Origin: Vulgatibacter incomptus
GTDB taxonomy: Bacteria; Myxococcota; Myxococcia; Myxococcales; Vulgatibacteraceae
Reading direction: 5' to 3'
Length of the DNA: 64,000 nt
Assembly (NCBI RefSeq): GCF_001263175.1
Contig: NZ_CP012332.1
Coordinates: 2,663,501 to 2,727,500, forward strand
Positions 17,662-27,144 of this stretch are shown here, piece after piece. Both the position numbers and the translations under genes were made by a program. Numbering within the stretch: the first letter of the stretch is position 1; every line of letters starts with the position of its first letter. The notes beneath the pieces are model-generated. The model made no database searches. It saw nothing but the letters and a program-made list of their open reading frames with translations, and was not told the origin of the DNA.

Positions 17662-18432
17662 CTACCGGGCGACGGTGAACTCGACGCGGCGGTTGGCGGC
17701 CCAGGCGTCCTCGTTGGAGCCGTAAGCGGCCGGGCGCTCCTTGCCGTAGCTCACGGTGCGGAGGCGGCCGTTGTCGATGCCGAGGTTCGAAAGGTACTTC
17801 TTGACGGCCACGGCGCGCTTCTCGCCGAGGGTCATGTTGTACTCCTCGGTGCCGCGCTCGTCACAGTGGCCCTCGAGGGTCACCGCGGCGTTCCCCGCCT
17901 TCTGGCGGAGGCAGTCGGCCAGGCCGTTGAGCGAGGTGCGGGCCTGGGTCGAGAGCGAGTACTCGTTGAAGGCGAAGCGGATGGGATCCTGCGGGCAGAT
18001 GGGGCCCACGGCGACGCAGCGGCCCTCGATGCAGTTGCTGCCGGCGCGGCAGTCGTCATCGACGGAGCACTCGGCCTTGGGCTGGCAGGCGCCGTTGTTG
18101 CACATCATGTTCGGGCCACAGGCGTCGTCGCTCGCGCAGGCGACGCAGGAGCCCGACTGGCAGACCTTGCCGCCCGAGCAGTCGCGGTTGGAGTAGCACT
18201 CCGCGGCCGGGACGCAGCGGTTGCCGCCGCCGGTCTGGACCTCGCACTTGAAGCCGGCCTTGCAGTCGGAGTCGGCGCCGCACTCCTCACAGAGACCATT
18301 CACACAGACACCGGAGTGTCCGTCGGTGTTGCAGTCCCCGTCATCCGAGCACTTCGGATACTTCGAGGGACATCCGGCCAGGAGACCAACGAGAGCAGCG
18401 GCACCAATCGCAAGAAGGAAACGGTTCGTCAT
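17662..18432 (-). CDS. pal: Pal-like OmpA-domain lipoprotein with cysteine-rich insert
   Basis: 256 aa. Signal with lipobox LLAGC, then about 120 residues of cysteine-rich modules (DDGDCN, DSDCKAG and similar), then an OmpA/Pal peptidoglycan-binding domain. The last holds LEGHCDERGTEEYNMTLGEKRA, with the Asp and Arg that bind diaminopimelate, and ends NRRVEFTVAR. Ordinary Pal is about 170 aa without the cysteine modules, so this is a fusion of Pal with the repeat type seen in the 14-kb lipoprotein. It has its own strong promoter (TTGACA-17-TAGAAA) and is first in a two-gene operon with cpoB. Confidence 0.88.
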   Translation of the reverse strand: MTNRFLLAIGAAALVGLLAGCPSKYPKCSDDGDCNTDGHSGVCVNGLCEECGADSDCKAGFKCEVQTGGGNRCVPAAECYSNRDCSGGKVCQSGSCVACASDDACGPNMMCNNGACQPKAECSVDDDCRAGSNCIEGRCVAVGPICPQDPIRFAFNEYSLSTQARTSLNGLADCLRQKAGNAAVTLEGHCDERGTEEYNMTLGEKRAVAVKKYLSNLGIDNGRLRTVSYGKERPAAYGSNEDAWAANRRVEFTVAR

Positions 18433-18459
18433 CGGTACATACCTCCGATATTTGGCGGC

Positions 18460-18488
18460 TTTCTAGGCCAGGGTTCGACGGATGTCAA
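18460..18488 (-). promoter_or_regulatory. sigma-70-like promoter for pal-cpoB
   Basis: TTGACA (18483-18488) and TAGAAA (18460-18465) on the minus strand with a 17-bp spacer, 28 bp upstream of the pal start. It is one of the best consensus matches in the window and occupies the left part of the roughly 310-bp gap between pal and the PBP1A gene; the rest of that gap is repeat copy 4. Confidence 0.65.
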
Positions 18489-18593
18489 CTCGACGGACAT
18501 TCGCCTCCGAGCCCGCCCTTCGCTACCGGCGAAGCACGAGCGTTCGATTCCTGACCCTTCCATGGAAATGAAAAATCTGCAAGATCGCCCCTA

Positions 18594-18692
18594 GCGAGCC
18601 GAAGGCGAGCAAACGAAAGGGAGCGTTTCTCGCGCGGAGCGCGAGATGAAGGGCTCGCTCCCGCATCGCGGGGGCGAGTCCTTCACACGCTC
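18594..18692 (+). repeat. structured dispersed repeat, copy 4
   Basis: Plus orientation. GCGAGCCGAAGGCGAGCAAA, then a perfect small hairpin TCTCGCGC-GGA-GCGCGAGA, then the long stem GAAGGGCTCGCTCCCGC with GCGGGGGCGAGTCCTTC. The stem sequence differs from the other copies on both arms, yet pairing is kept. It lies between pal and the PBP1A gene. Confidence 0.8.
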
Positions 18693-18743
18693 CGAGACTC
18701 CGGCTTTCCCACCCCCGTTCAGCAGACTACCATCCAGGTGACG

Positions 18744-21143
18744 ATGCCTGCCAACCGCACCAAGCGCTCCTCGCCGCCGCGAAAGAAGCGCAAGAATCTC
18801 TTCGCCCGCCTGATCTTCGCCGCCTTCGTCGCGTCCATCGTGGTCGCGGTCGCCGCAGGGATGTTCCTGCTGCACCTCACACACGACCTTCCGCGCTTCG
18901 ACCAGCTCGTAGACTACCGCCCGAAGGAGTCGACCAAGGTCTACGCCGCCGACGGCACCCTCGTCGCCGAGCTCTTCGAGGAACGCCGGACGGTCATCCC
19001 TCCCGGCGACATCCCGGAGGTGCTCAAGCGCGCCATCCTCGCGGCGGAGGACGCGTACTTCTACCAGCACGAGGGGCTGGACTACGGCGGGATCCTCCGC
19101 ACCATCGTGCGCAACGTGATGTCCGGCCGGATCCGCGGCGGCGCGTCAACGATCACGCAACAGGTAGTGAAAACGTTTCTGCTGTCGCCCGAGAAGACCT
19201 ACGAGCGAAAGCTCAAGGAGGCGATCCTCGCCCGGCGGCTGGAGCAGAACCTCTCGAAGGACGAGATCCTCTACCTCTACCTCACCCAGATCAACTTCGG
19301 CCACGCGCGCTACGGCATCGAAGAAGGCGCGCGCTTCTACTTTTCCAAGGGCGCGAAGGATCTCACTCTCGGTGAAGCCGCCCTCCTCGCGGGCATCCCA
19401 CAATCGCCCACCCGCCTCTCGCCGCTGACCCATCCGGACCGCGCGAAGAAGCGCCAGCTCTACGTGCTCGGGCAGATGCTCGCCAACGGCTGGATCACGC
19501 AGGCCGAGCACGATCGCGAGGCCGCGCGCCCCATCGCGCTCAAGGTCTCGAAGCCCGAAGGTGTCGGGCCCTACTACGTGGAGGAGGTCCGCCGCTACGT
19601 GATCGAGCGCTACGGTGTAGACGCGGCTCTCACCGGGGGTTTGAAGGTCCATCTCGGGATGGATCCCGAGGTGCAGCGCGTGGCGGACCGTTCGCTGCGC
19701 GCCGGCCTCCTCGCCTACGATCGGCGACAAGGCTACCGGGGGCCGACCGGCCACCTCGACGAGGACGCGCGGAAGGCCGCCGAGGAGAGCCTCGCCAAGG
19801 CCCGCGCTGGAGGCTCCGGCGGAGCGCCGCTCCTCGTGGATCTCGGCACCGGGAAGGCGGTCAAGGCGACGGCGGGGCTCACGCTCACCGGCGCGGTGGA
19901 GAAGGCCTCCGCCAAGAGCGTGGAGCTCTGGTTCGGCGGGCCCAGCGTCGGGCTCGCGGTGCAGGACGCGCCCTGGGCCGGAAAGGGCCGCCTCGCCTCG
20001 CTGAAGAAGGGCGACCTCGTGCAGGTGGAGATCGCCAAGGTGGAGGACAAGAAGGTCGAGCTCCGCCTCTACCAGGAGCCCGCCGTGCAGGGCGCGCTGG
20101 TGGTCCTCGATCCCGAGACTCGGCGGGTTCGCGCGATGGTCGGCGGCTGGGACTTCGCGGCGAGCTCGTTCAACCGCGCCACCCAGGCCAAGCGCCAGCC
20201 GGGCTCGGCCTTCAAGCCCTTCGTCTTCGGTGCGGCGCTGGAGAGCGGACGCTGGACGCCGGCGAGCGTGGTCGTCGACGCGCCCGAGAGCATCCGCGAT
20301 CCCTGGACCGGCGAGAGCTGGAAGCCCCGGAACTACGATCGGGACGTCTACGAGGGGAACATGACCCTCCGCCGCGCGCTCGCCCGCTCGAAGAACACGG
20401 TGGCCGTGCGGCTCGCCTCCGAGCTCGGCGTCGACGCCGTCATCGACTTCGCCCGGCGCGCGGGGATCTCGAGTGCCCTGCCCTCCACCTTGAGCCTCGC
20501 TCTCGGCTCGGGCGACGTGACGCCCATGGAGCTCGCGAACGCCTTCGCGACCCTCGCCGCCGGAGGCGCCCGAGCGCAGCCCGTGCTGGTGGAGAAGGTG
20601 GTCGATCGGGACGGCAACGTGCTCGAGGAGAACAAGTCCCAGGCGGTCATCGCGATCTCGCCGGCCATCAGCTACGTGCTCACGAGGCTCCTCGAGGCCG
20701 TGGTCACGGAGGGCACCGGCAAGGCCGCCGACGTCCTCGGCCGCCCTACTGCGGGCAAGACGGGCACCACCAACGACGGGAACGACGCCTGGTTCGCCGG
20801 CTACACCGCGGACCTGGTGGCGGTCTCGTGGGTGGGCTTCGACGATCCCAAGCCGCTCGGCCGTGGCGAGACCGGCGGCCGCACCGCCATCGCCGCGTGG
20901 ACCGAGCTGATGAAGGAGATCTACAAGGGCAAGCCCGCCCGCGACTTCCCGATGCCGGAGGGCGTAGAGCTCGCGGAGATCGACCCCGGCACCGGCCTCC
21001 TCGCGGCGGACGACGCAGGTCCCGGGGACTCTGCGCTCACGGCCTTCGTCTCCGGCACCGCCCCCACCCAGCGCGCGCTCTCGCCGGGCGTCGCCCACGA
21101 GGACACGCCGGTGGAGCTCTTCCTCGGTGGCGAGAACCCGTAG
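18744..21143 (+). CDS. mrcA: penicillin-binding protein 1A (bifunctional class A)
   Basis: About 799 aa inner-membrane peptidoglycan synthase. Cytoplasmic basic tail, one transmembrane helix (about 22-45), then a GT51 glycosyltransferase domain with catalytic Glu102 in EDAYFYQHEG and GGASTITQQ. A linker/OB-like region follows, then a transpeptidase with SxxK in GSAFKPF, SxN in SKNT and KTG in AGKTGTT. The ATG at 18744 or GTG at 18738 are both possible. A terminator follows 13 bp after the stop. Proximity to pal and cpoB is consistent with envelope-constriction functions. Confidence 0.95.
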   Translation: MPANRTKRSSPPRKKRKNLFARLIFAAFVASIVVAVAAGMFLLHLTHDLPRFDQLVDYRPKESTKVYAADGTLVAELFEERRTVIPPGDIPEVLKRAILAAEDAYFYQHEGLDYGGILRTIVRNVMSGRIRGGASTITQQVVKTFLLSPEKTYERKLKEAILARRLEQNLSKDEILYLYLTQINFGHARYGIEEGARFYFSKGAKDLTLGEAALLAGIPQSPTRLSPLTHPDRAKKRQLYVLGQMLANGWITQAEHDREAARPIALKVSKPEGVGPYYVEEVRRYVIERYGVDAALTGGLKVHLGMDPEVQRVADRSLRAGLLAYDRRQGYRGPTGHLDEDARKAAEESLAKARAGGSGGAPLLVDLGTGKAVKATAGLTLTGAVEKASAKSVELWFGGPSVGLAVQDAPWAGKGRLASLKKGDLVQVEIAKVEDKKVELRLYQEPAVQGALVVLDPETRRVRAMVGGWDFAASSFNRATQAKRQPGSAFKPFVFGAALESGRWTPASVVVDAPESIRDPWTGESWKPRNYDRDVYEGNMTLRRALARSKNTVAVRLASELGVDAVIDFARRAGISSALPSTLSLALGSGDVTPMELANAFATLAAGGARAQPVLVEKVVDRDGNVLEENKSQAVIAISPAISYVLTRLLEAVVTEGTGKAADVLGRPTAGKTGTTNDGNDAWFAGYTADLVAVSWVGFDDPKPLGRGETGGRTAIAAWTELMKEIYKGKPARDFPMPEGVELAEIDPGTGLLAADDAGPGDSALTAFVSGTAPTQRALSPGVAHEDTPVELFLGGENP

Positions 21144-21155
21144 GTGGGAAAAAAG

Positions 21156-21191
21156 AAGGGGCCGGAAGCACCATCTGGTGCCCGGCCCCTT
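21156..21191 (+). terminator. intrinsic terminator after the PBP1A gene
   Basis: AAGGGGCCGG (21156-21165) pairs perfectly with CCGGCCCCTT (21182-21191), and the loop holds a second short CACCA/TGGTG pairing. A-rich sequence precedes it, so it could also end minus-strand transcription past the tRNA gene. Confidence 0.8.
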
Positions 21192-21222
21192 CGAACGACT
21201 CGGCTCGCTGTGGAGCCGTATA

Positions 21223-21309
21223 TGGTGCCCAGGAGAGGACTCGAACCTCCACGGTGTTGCCACCACTAGACCCTGAATCTAGCGTGTCTACCAATTCCAC
21301 CACCTGGGC
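21223..21309 (-). tRNA. tRNA-Leu (anticodon CAG)
   Basis: 87 nt on the minus strand. Acceptor arm GCCCAGG pairs with CCTGGGC, anticodon stem CTAGA/TCTAG encloses loop TTCAGGG (CAG), a long variable arm GTGGCAACAC is typical of leucine tRNAs, the T arm has GGTTCGAGTCC, and the 3' CCA is encoded. A promoter (TTGACT-18-TAGAAC) is just upstream. Confidence 0.96.
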
Positions 21310-21326
21310 GATGGCGAAGTGGCGGG

Positions 21327-21356
21327 GTTCTACAGTGGCGCCCGGGTGACAGTCAA
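21327..21356 (-). promoter_or_regulatory. promoter of tRNA-Leu
   Basis: TTGACT (21351-21356) and TAGAAC (21327-21332) on the minus strand with an 18-bp spacer, ending 18 bp before the mature tRNA 5' end. Confidence 0.6.
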
Positions 21357-21386
21357 GGCGGAATCGCCCGCAATTTTTCGAAGTCG

Positions 21387-21623
21387 TTACCGGGCGCGAA
21401 GCATGGATTCGATCTGGCGGCGGCAGCCGCTGCAGCCGGTGGTCGCGCCGGTCCTGCGGGCGATCTCCGCGAGGTCGGCGCCCTCGGCGATCAAGGCCTC
21501 GATCTCGCGCTCTTCGACGCAGTGGCAACGACAGACGAGGACGAGCGGCGGTCCGAAGGACGACGGCCAGTCGTCGCCGGGCTCGTCCCAGTCCTCGTCT
21601 TCGAGCTCGTCGCCCTGCCCCAT
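21387..21623 (-). CDS. BFD-like [2Fe-2S]-binding protein
   Basis: 78 aa. The C-terminal 50 residues form a bacterioferritin-associated-ferredoxin (BFD-like) domain with cluster ligands CRCHC and CSGC, here preceded by an acidic N-terminal tail rich in Asp and Glu. Such domains accept or pass electrons, for example to release iron from bacterioferritin. It begins 7 bp after the iscX stop and is the last gene of the isc operon, so it may supply electrons or iron to cluster assembly. Confidence 0.85.
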   Translation of the reverse strand: MGQGDELEDEDWDEPGDDWPSSFGPPLVLVCRCHCVEEREIEALIAEGADLAEIARRTGATTGCSGCRRQIESMLRAR

Positions 21624-21630
21624 CGGCCGG

Positions 21631-21828
21631 CTAGTCCTCGAACTCGTCGAGCCAGGCCATCTGGATCGCCTCGAGGATCTTCTCGTTGCTGCCGTCGGGC
21701 TTCCCCTCGAAGTCCGGGATCTCGAGGATCCACCGGTGGAGGTCGGTGAAGCGCACCGAGAGCGGCTTCACGCCGGGGTGGCGCTCGCAGAGCTCGATCG
21801 CGATGTCGCGAACGTCGGTCCAGTTCAT
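21631..21828 (-). CDS. iscX: Fe-S assembly protein IscX
   Basis: 65 aa, the usual length. MNWTDVRDIAIELCERHPG and the C-terminal AIQMAWLDEFED are the family signatures. IscX binds IscS and modulates the rate of sulfur transfer and may donate iron. Its ATG overlaps the fdx stop by 4 nt, so the two are translationally coupled. Confidence 0.93.
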   Translation of the reverse strand: MNWTDVRDIAIELCERHPGVKPLSVRFTDLHRWILEIPDFEGKPDGSNEKILEAIQMAWLDEFED

Positions 21829-22193
21829 CGCTCCCCCCTCGCCTCGGCGGCGCGCCGCTCCTCGGGATGCTCGTCGTACCACGCCTGGAGGGACTCCTCC
21901 GAGACCTCCACGACCAGGTCCTTGTTGCCGACCTCGGCCTGGCAGCCCAGGCGGGACATCGGCTTCACGTCGAAGGCCTTGTCGAGGATGTCCTCCTCGC
22001 GGTCCGACGCCTCCTCGAGGGAGTCGAAGCCCACCTTGACGTAGCAGTGGCAGGTCGAGCACGCGCAGACGCCGCCGCAGACGTGGCCCATCTTCACGCC
22101 CTGGGCCTCGGCCTGCTCCGCGGCGTCCAGGATGCTGGTGCCGGGCTTCACCTCGACGGTGACGCCCCAATTCGCGAACGTGATCTTGGGCAC
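21825..22193 (-). CDS. fdx: ISC-type [2Fe-2S] ferredoxin
   Basis: 122 aa adrenodoxin-type ferredoxin that supplies electrons for cluster assembly on IscU. Ligand pattern CGGVCACSTCHC and a later Cys in RLGCQAEV. The GTG start overlaps the hscA TAG stop by one base. The C-terminal tail after residue 105 is highly charged and longer than in E. coli Fdx. Confidence 0.94.
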   Translation of the reverse strand: MPKITFANWGVTVEVKPGTSILDAAEQAEAQGVKMGHVCGGVCACSTCHCYVKVGFDSLEEASDREEDILDKAFDVKPMSRLGCQAEVGNKDLVVEVSEESLQAWYDEHPEERRAAEARGER

Positions 22194-24073
22194 TACTCGA
22201 ACTCCTCGACGGAATGACCGGTGAGCGCATTGCGGATGGCGCGCTCCATCCGGCGCTGGGCGAAGGCCGCCGACGCGTGATCGAGGTCCGCCACGGCGAC
22301 GTTGATCCGGTCGTGATCGGAGAGCGTCATCGCCTCGCGGACCTTGGCCTCGGCGGCGGCGATGGCCTCGCGCTCGCCGGGCTCCAGCAGCGCGGCGTCC
22401 GACTCGAGGGCCTTGTGGAGGTCGTACATCACCCGCTCGGCCTCGACCCGCGCTTCCGCGGCGAGGCGCACGGCGACGTCCTCCTCGGCGTTCTCGAGGG
22501 ACGCGATGAGCATCTCCTCGACCTCCTCGTCGGTGAGGCCGTGAGAGGGCTCCACCACGATCGACTGCTCGGCGCCGGTGGTGAGCTCCTTGGCGGAGAC
22601 GGAGAGGATGCCGTCCGCGTCCACGGCGAAGGTCACCTGCACGCGGCCCATGTTGGCGGGCATCGGCGGGATCCCGCCGAGGCGGAACTTCGCCAGGGAG
22701 CGGCAGTCCTGGACCAGCTCGCGCTCGCCCTGGAGCACGTGGATGTCCATGCCGCTCTGGCCGTCGGCGTAGGTCGTGAAGATCTGCGCGGCGGAGGTGG
22801 GGATGGTGGAGTTGCGGTGGATGATCTTCTCCACCACGCCGCCCATCGTCTCGACGCCGAGCGAGAGCGGGATCACGTCGAGGAGCAGCAGATCCTCGCG
22901 GGGCTTGCCGCCGAGGTTCTCGGCCTGGATCGCGGCGCCGAGGGCGACCACGCGATCGGGATCGATGTCGCCGAGGGGCTCCTTGCCGCCGAAGATCTCG
23001 GAGACGAAGCGCCGCACCAGCGGCAGCCTCGTCGAGCCGCCCACCAGCACCACGCCGTCCACCTGCGCCGGGGTGATCCCGGCGTCCTGCAGCGCGCGGC
23101 GGCAGGCGATGGCGGTGCGCTGCACGAGGGATCCGATCAGGGACTCGAACTGTGCCCGGGAGACCTCCACCTCGATGGTGCGCTCCGGCAGCTCTACCAC
23201 GGCCAGGGCATTCTCACGCTCGGTGAGTTCGTGCTTCGCGGTGCGTGCTGCGTGCAGCGCGGCCTGGATCGCGAAGGGATCGGCGGCGAGGTCGCGGCCC
23301 ACTGCGCCGGAGAGCTGCTCGAGGAGCACCGTCGCCAGGGCCCGGTCGAAGTCGTCGCCGCCGAGGGACGAGTCCCCCGCCGTGCTCTTCACCTCGAAGA
23401 CGCCCTCCACCAGCTCGAGGATCGAGACGTCAAAGGTTCCGCCGCCAAGGTCGTAGACGGCGAAGGTCCCGCGGGCGCGGCGATCGAGGCCGTACGCCAG
23501 CGCCGCCGCGGTGGGCTCGCTGATCAGCCGCAGGACCTCGAGGCCTGCCAGGCGGCCGGCGTCCTTCGTGGCCTGTCGCTGGGCGTCGTCGAAGTAGGCG
23601 GGGACCGTGATCACCGCGGCGCCCACCTGCTCGTCGAGGGCGGCCTCGGCCTTGCGCCGAAGGGTCTTCAGGATCTCGGCGGAGACCTCCACCGGCGAGA
23701 CGATCTTCGACCCCACGTCGAAGCGGACGATCGCGTCGCCCGGCTCCGCGCGGAAGCGGTAGTGGCCCAGCTTCTTGGTCTCGGCGTCGCCGGGCCCCTT
23801 GCCCATGAAGCGCTTCACCGACGAGATGGTCTCGTGCGGGTGCGTGGCGAGCTTGGCCCGCGCCTCGCGGCCCACCAAGGTGGAGCCGTCCTCCAGGTAG
23901 TGGACCACGGAGGGGAGCAAGCGGGAGCCGTCGGCGTCCACCGGGATCGCGCTGGTAGCGCCCAGCTCGTCCACGAAGGCGACGAGCGAGTTGGTCGTGC
24001 CGAGGTCGATCCCCACCGGTTTGCCGTAGGGCTTGGAGGGATCCCGAATCTGCAGGAGGCCGGATTCAGCCAT
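22193..24073 (-). CDS. hscA: Fe-S assembly chaperone HscA (Hsp70 family)
   Basis: 626 aa DnaK-type chaperone that recognises the LPPVK motif of IscU and promotes cluster transfer. ATPase signatures: [25 protein letters not shown] and [13 protein letters not shown]. The substrate-binding domain follows from about 390. The start region overlaps the end of hscB by 8 nt. Normal length; position between hscB and fdx is the standard isc order. Confidence 0.96.
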   Translation of the reverse strand: MAESGLLQIRDPSKPYGKPVGIDLGTTNSLVAFVDELGATSAIPVDADGSRLLPSVVHYLEDGSTLVGREARAKLATHPHETISSVKRFMGKGPGDAETKKLGHYRFRAEPGDAIVRFDVGSKIVSPVEVSAEILKTLRRKAEAALDEQVGAAVITVPAYFDDAQRQATKDAGRLAGLEVLRLISEPTAAALAYGLDRRARGTFAVYDLGGGTFDVSILELVEGVFEVKSTAGDSSLGGDDFDRALATVLLEQLSGAVGRDLAADPFAIQAALHAARTAKHELTERENALAVVELPERTIEVEVSRAQFESLIGSLVQRTAIACRRALQDAGITPAQVDGVVLVGGSTRLPLVRRFVSEIFGGKEPLGDIDPDRVVALGAAIQAENLGGKPREDLLLLDVIPLSLGVETMGGVVEKIIHRNSTIPTSAAQIFTTYADGQSGMDIHVLQGERELVQDCRSLAKFRLGGIPPMPANMGRVQVTFAVDADGILSVSAKELTTGAEQSIVVEPSHGLTDEEVEEMLIASLENAEEDVAVRLAAEARVEAERVMYDLHKALESDAALLEPGEREAIAAAEAKVREAMTLSDHDRINVAVADLDHASAAFAQRRMERAIRNALTGHSVEEFE

Positions 24074-24605
24074 GAGTCTCCTCGAAGATCGCGTCCTCCC
24101 AGGCTCTGACCTCGCCGAGGAAGCGGTCTTGATATCGAAGCATCGAGAGGCGGCGCGCCGCCTCCTCGTAATCGTCGCGATCGAAGGCGGCGCCGAGACC
24201 TTCCAGCGTCTCCGCCCTCGCTTCGCGCACCGCGAACGCCAGCCGCTCCACGGCCGCGACGTCCTTGGCCGCGCGAGCGTCGTCGAAGCGCTCCCGCTCC
24301 TCCATCACCTCGAGGAGGAAGCCGGGAGGCAGGTATTTGGAAGCGCCGCTCGAGCCGGTCTCGCCCAGGTCGATCCCCTGCTCGCGCAGGAGCCAGGCGG
24401 CGCGGCGCGCGGGATCCTTGATCACCCGCCAGGCGTCGTTCACCTGGATGGTCTTCTCGAGGGCGATGCGCCGGGCGGTCGCACCCGCGGCAGCGTGGCG
24501 GTCCGGATGGAGCAGCCTCGTCAGCTCTCGGTGGCGTTCCTCCAACCGCTTTTCGTCGACGCGAAAACCACGGGGGATCCCGAGGATTTCGAAGTGATCC
24601 GCCAA
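24066..24605 (-). CDS. hscB: co-chaperone HscB (J protein)
   Basis: 179 aa. The N-terminal J domain has the HPD motif in LLHPDRH (about 32-38), followed by a C-terminal three-helix domain that binds IscU. It stimulates HscA ATPase. Normal length and operon position. Confidence 0.94.
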   Translation of the reverse strand: MADHFEILGIPRGFRVDEKRLEERHRELTRLLHPDRHAAAGATARRIALEKTIQVNDAWRVIKDPARRAAWLLREQGIDLGETGSSGASKYLPPGFLLEVMEERERFDDARAAKDVAAVERLAFAVREARAETLEGLGAAFDRDDYEEAARRLSMLRYQDRFLGEVRAWEDAIFEETHG

Positions 24606-24639
24606 GGGGATGTCTCTCTTTTCCGGCGCGAACGCCGGA

Positions 24640-25209
24640 TCAGACGCTGAAGGACTCGCCGCAGCCGCAGGACTTCTTGACGTTGGGGTTCTCCAACTTG
24701 AAGCCCGACTCGAGCAGCCCCGACTGGTACGTGAGCGTGGTGCCGATGAGGAAGATGTAGCTCTTCGGATCCACGAAGATTCGCACCCCGTGCTCCTCGA
24801 AGACGCGATCCTTCTCCCTGGCGCCGTCCGCGAACTCCATGTCGTAGGTGAGGCCGGTGCAGCCGCCGCCGCGCACGCGGATCCGCAGGCCCGCGTCCGG
24901 CGTGTTCCGTCCGGCGAGGAGCTTGGAGATCCGGGCGGACGCCGACGGATCGATCCCGATGCCCGCCTTGCGGGGCGCGGCCGGAGCCGCAGCGGGGGCA
25001 GCCGCGGCCGTCGGGCCCGAAGAGTCGAGGCTCGTGGCCGGCTTGGCGCCGAGGCCCATCAGGCCCGTGGCCGCCGCGGACTTGGCGGCCGAAGCCCCGA
25101 GCCCCGTGAGGCCCGCGGGCGCAACGGCGGGCGCCGAAGCCTGGGACGGCTCCGCTGCGGCCTTGGGCGCGCCGAGGCCTACGATCCTGCCGGCATCCTG
25201 GGACGACAT
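24640..25209 (-). CDS. iscA: IscA/ErpA-type A-type carrier with long N-terminal extension
   Basis: 189 aa, against about 107 for E. coli IscA. Residues 84-189 are the A-type carrier domain with cluster cysteines in GGGCTGLTY and KSCGCGESF. Residues 1-83 are Ala/Pro/Gly-rich with repeated GLGA units and look disordered. The protein should carry [2Fe-2S] or [4Fe-4S] clusters to apo-targets. It lies between iscU and hscB. The start is uncertain: a shorter form would need to begin inside the Ala-rich region, where no good start is apparent. Confidence 0.88.
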   Translation of the reverse strand: MSSQDAGRIVGLGAPKAAAEPSQASAPAVAPAGLTGLGASAAKSAAATGLMGLGAKPATSLDSSGPTAAAAPAAAPAAPRKAGIGIDPSASARISKLLAGRNTPDAGLRIRVRGGGCTGLTYDMEFADGAREKDRVFEEHGVRIFVDPKSYIFLIGTTLTYQSGLLESGFKLENPNVKKSCGCGESFSV

Positions 25210-25319
25210 TCTGGCTCCTACTTCCTCTCGAGCGGGTGGAGACGCTGGCCCCTCCTATGGGCCTGCCGCCTCCGTCTCGCGCACTCGCGAAACGACCGCT
25301 CCTCCAATTTTGACCCGGG

Positions 25320-25703
25320 CTAGACGCCCTTCTTCTGCTTGTAGTCGGCGATGGCCGCCTTGATGGCGTCCTCGGCCAGGACCGAGCAGTGGATCTTCAC
25401 CGGCGGGAGCGAGAGCTCCTCGGCGATGGCCGAGTTGGTGATCTTCGCCGCCTCCTCGATGCTCTTGCCCTTGACCCACTCGGTGACGAGCGAGCTGGAC
25501 GCGATCGCGGAGCCGCAGCCGAAGGTCTTGAACTTCGCGTCCTCGATCACTCCGTCGTCGCCGATGCGGAGCTGGAGGCGCATCACGTCGCCACACGCCG
25601 GGGCGCCCACGAGGCCGGTGCCCACGTTGGGATCGGCCTTGTCGAGGGAGCCCACGTTCCGGGGGTTCTCGTAGTGGTCGACGACCTTGTCGCTGTACGC
25701 CAT
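25320..25703 (-). CDS. iscU: Fe-S cluster scaffold IscU
   Basis: 127 aa, standard length. Cluster ligands in PACGDV, FGCGSAIA and HCSVLAED, and the LPPVK motif recognised by HscA is intact. ATG at 25703, with AAGGA upstream on the minus strand. Second gene of the isc operon. Confidence 0.97.
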   Translation of the reverse strand: MAYSDKVVDHYENPRNVGSLDKADPNVGTGLVGAPACGDVMRLQLRIGDDGVIEDAKFKTFGCGSAIASSSLVTEWVKGKSIEEAAKITNSAIAEELSLPPVKIHCSVLAEDAIKAAIADYKQKKGV

Positions 25704-25750
25704 GTCCTTCTTCCTTCCGATACGCAGAGGGGCGGGTTTTCGGCCCGGCC

Positions 25751-26965
25751 CTAGTGCGCCGACCATTCGATCGACTTCAGGTCGATCCCATCCTTCGCCA
25801 TCTCATAGAGCGGCGACATGTCGCGCAGCCGCTTCACCTTCTCGACCACCAGCTTCGCCACGTGATCCACCTCTTCCTCGGTGTTGAACCGACCGAGGCC
25901 GAAGCGGATCGAGGTGTGGGCCAGGTCCTCCTCGACGCCGCACGCCCGGAGGACGTGGGAGGGCTCGAGGGAGGCCGAGGTGCACGCGGAGCCGGACGAG
26001 ACCGCCACGTCCTTCAGCGCCATCATCATCCCCTCGCCTTCCACGAAGGCGAAGGAGAGGTTCAGGTTCCCGTCCAGGCGGTGCTCGGGGTGGCCGTTCA
26101 GGTAGACCATGTCGAGGCCGCCGACGATCTGCTGCTGCAGGCGGTCCCGCAGGGCGCGGACCCGGGCGGACTCCTCCACCATCTCCCGCTGCGCGATCTC
26201 CGCGGCCATGCCGAAGCCCACGACGCCGGGCACGTTGATCGTCCCCGACCTCATGCCGCGCTCGTGGCCGCCGCCGTCGATGAGGCCCGTGAGCCGGACC
26301 CGCGGCCGGCGCCGCACCCAGAGCGCGCCGACGCCCTTGGGCCCGTACATCTTGTGGGCCGAGAGCGAGGCGAGGTCGATGTTGCACTCGTTGACGTCGA
26401 GGGCGACCTTCCCCGCGGCCTGGGCGGCATCCACATGGAAGAACACGCCCTTCTCCCGGGTGATCGCGCCGATCTCCCGGATGGGGTGGATGGTGCCGAT
26501 CTCGTTGTTGGCCGCCATCACCGAGACGAGGACCGTGCGATCCGTGATCGCCGCCCGGACGGCCTCGGGATCCAGGCGCCCGTGCTTGTCCACGTCGAGG
26601 AAGGTCACCTCGCAGCCGGAACGTTCCAGCCGCTTGCAGGTGTCCAACACCGCCTTGTGCTCCGTCTTGGCGGTGATGACATGGTTGCCACGATCCTTGT
26701 AGAATTCCGTGATGCCCTTGAGGGCCAGGTTGATCGACTCGGTCGCACCGGAGGTCCAGACGATCTCTTTACCGGAGCCGCCGATGAGGGCGGCCACCCT
26801 CTCGCGTGCCTGCTCGGACGCCTCCTCCGCGGCCCAGCCGAAGGGGTGGCTACGGGAGGCGGCGTTTCCGAAGTGCTCGGTGAGGTAGGGCATCATGGCC
26901 TCGAGCACCCGCGGATCGAGGGGCGTCGTGGCATGATTGTCCATGTAGATCGGAGTCTTCACCAT
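25751..26965 (-). CDS. iscS: cysteine desulfurase IscS
   Basis: 404 aa pyridoxal-phosphate enzyme that converts cysteine to alanine and provides persulfide sulfur. PLP lysine in [10 protein letters not shown], the mobile active-site loop with the nucleophilic cysteine in [20 protein letters not shown] is the classical N-terminus, here preceded by MVKTPIY. First gene of the isc operon. No iscR lies upstream in the window, so the usual repressor is either elsewhere or absent. Confidence 0.97.
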   Translation of the reverse strand: MVKTPIYMDNHATTPLDPRVLEAMMPYLTEHFGNAASRSHPFGWAAEEASEQARERVAALIGGSGKEIVWTSGATESINLALKGITEFYKDRGNHVITAKTEHKAVLDTCKRLERSGCEVTFLDVDKHGRLDPEAVRAAITDRTVLVSVMAANNEIGTIHPIREIGAITREKGVFFHVDAAQAAGKVALDVNECNIDLASLSAHKMYGPKGVGALWVRRRPRVRLTGLIDGGGHERGMRSGTINVPGVVGFGMAAEIAQREMVEESARVRALRDRLQQQIVGGLDMVYLNGHPEHRLDGNLNLSFAFVEGEGMMMALKDVAVSSGSACTSASLEPSHVLRACGVEEDLAHTSIRFGLGRFNTEEEVDHVAKLVVEKVKRLRDMSPLYEMAKDGIDLKSIEWSAH

Positions 26966-27018
26966 TGACCGTCCTGCTGCCCGAGCCGAAAAAGTAGGAA
27001 ATCGTCAATTTCGCGGGC

Positions 27019-27048
27019 GTTATAAGAAGCGTGGCAACCCAGCGTCAA
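27019..27048 (-). promoter_or_regulatory. promoter of the isc operon
   Basis: TTGACG (27043-27048) and TATAAC (27019-27024) on the minus strand, 18-bp spacer, 54 bp upstream of the iscS start. Strong match. The AT-richer leader between it and iscS contains no obvious IscR-like palindrome. Confidence 0.65.
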
Positions 27049-27144
27049 GGGATTGGCCGGCCGTTCGGAGCCTCGTCGTGCGCTCGTCCGGGTTCGCCCT
27101 TAGATACGTTCCGTAACGTTACCTTGTCAAGCCGAGAGAGCAAC

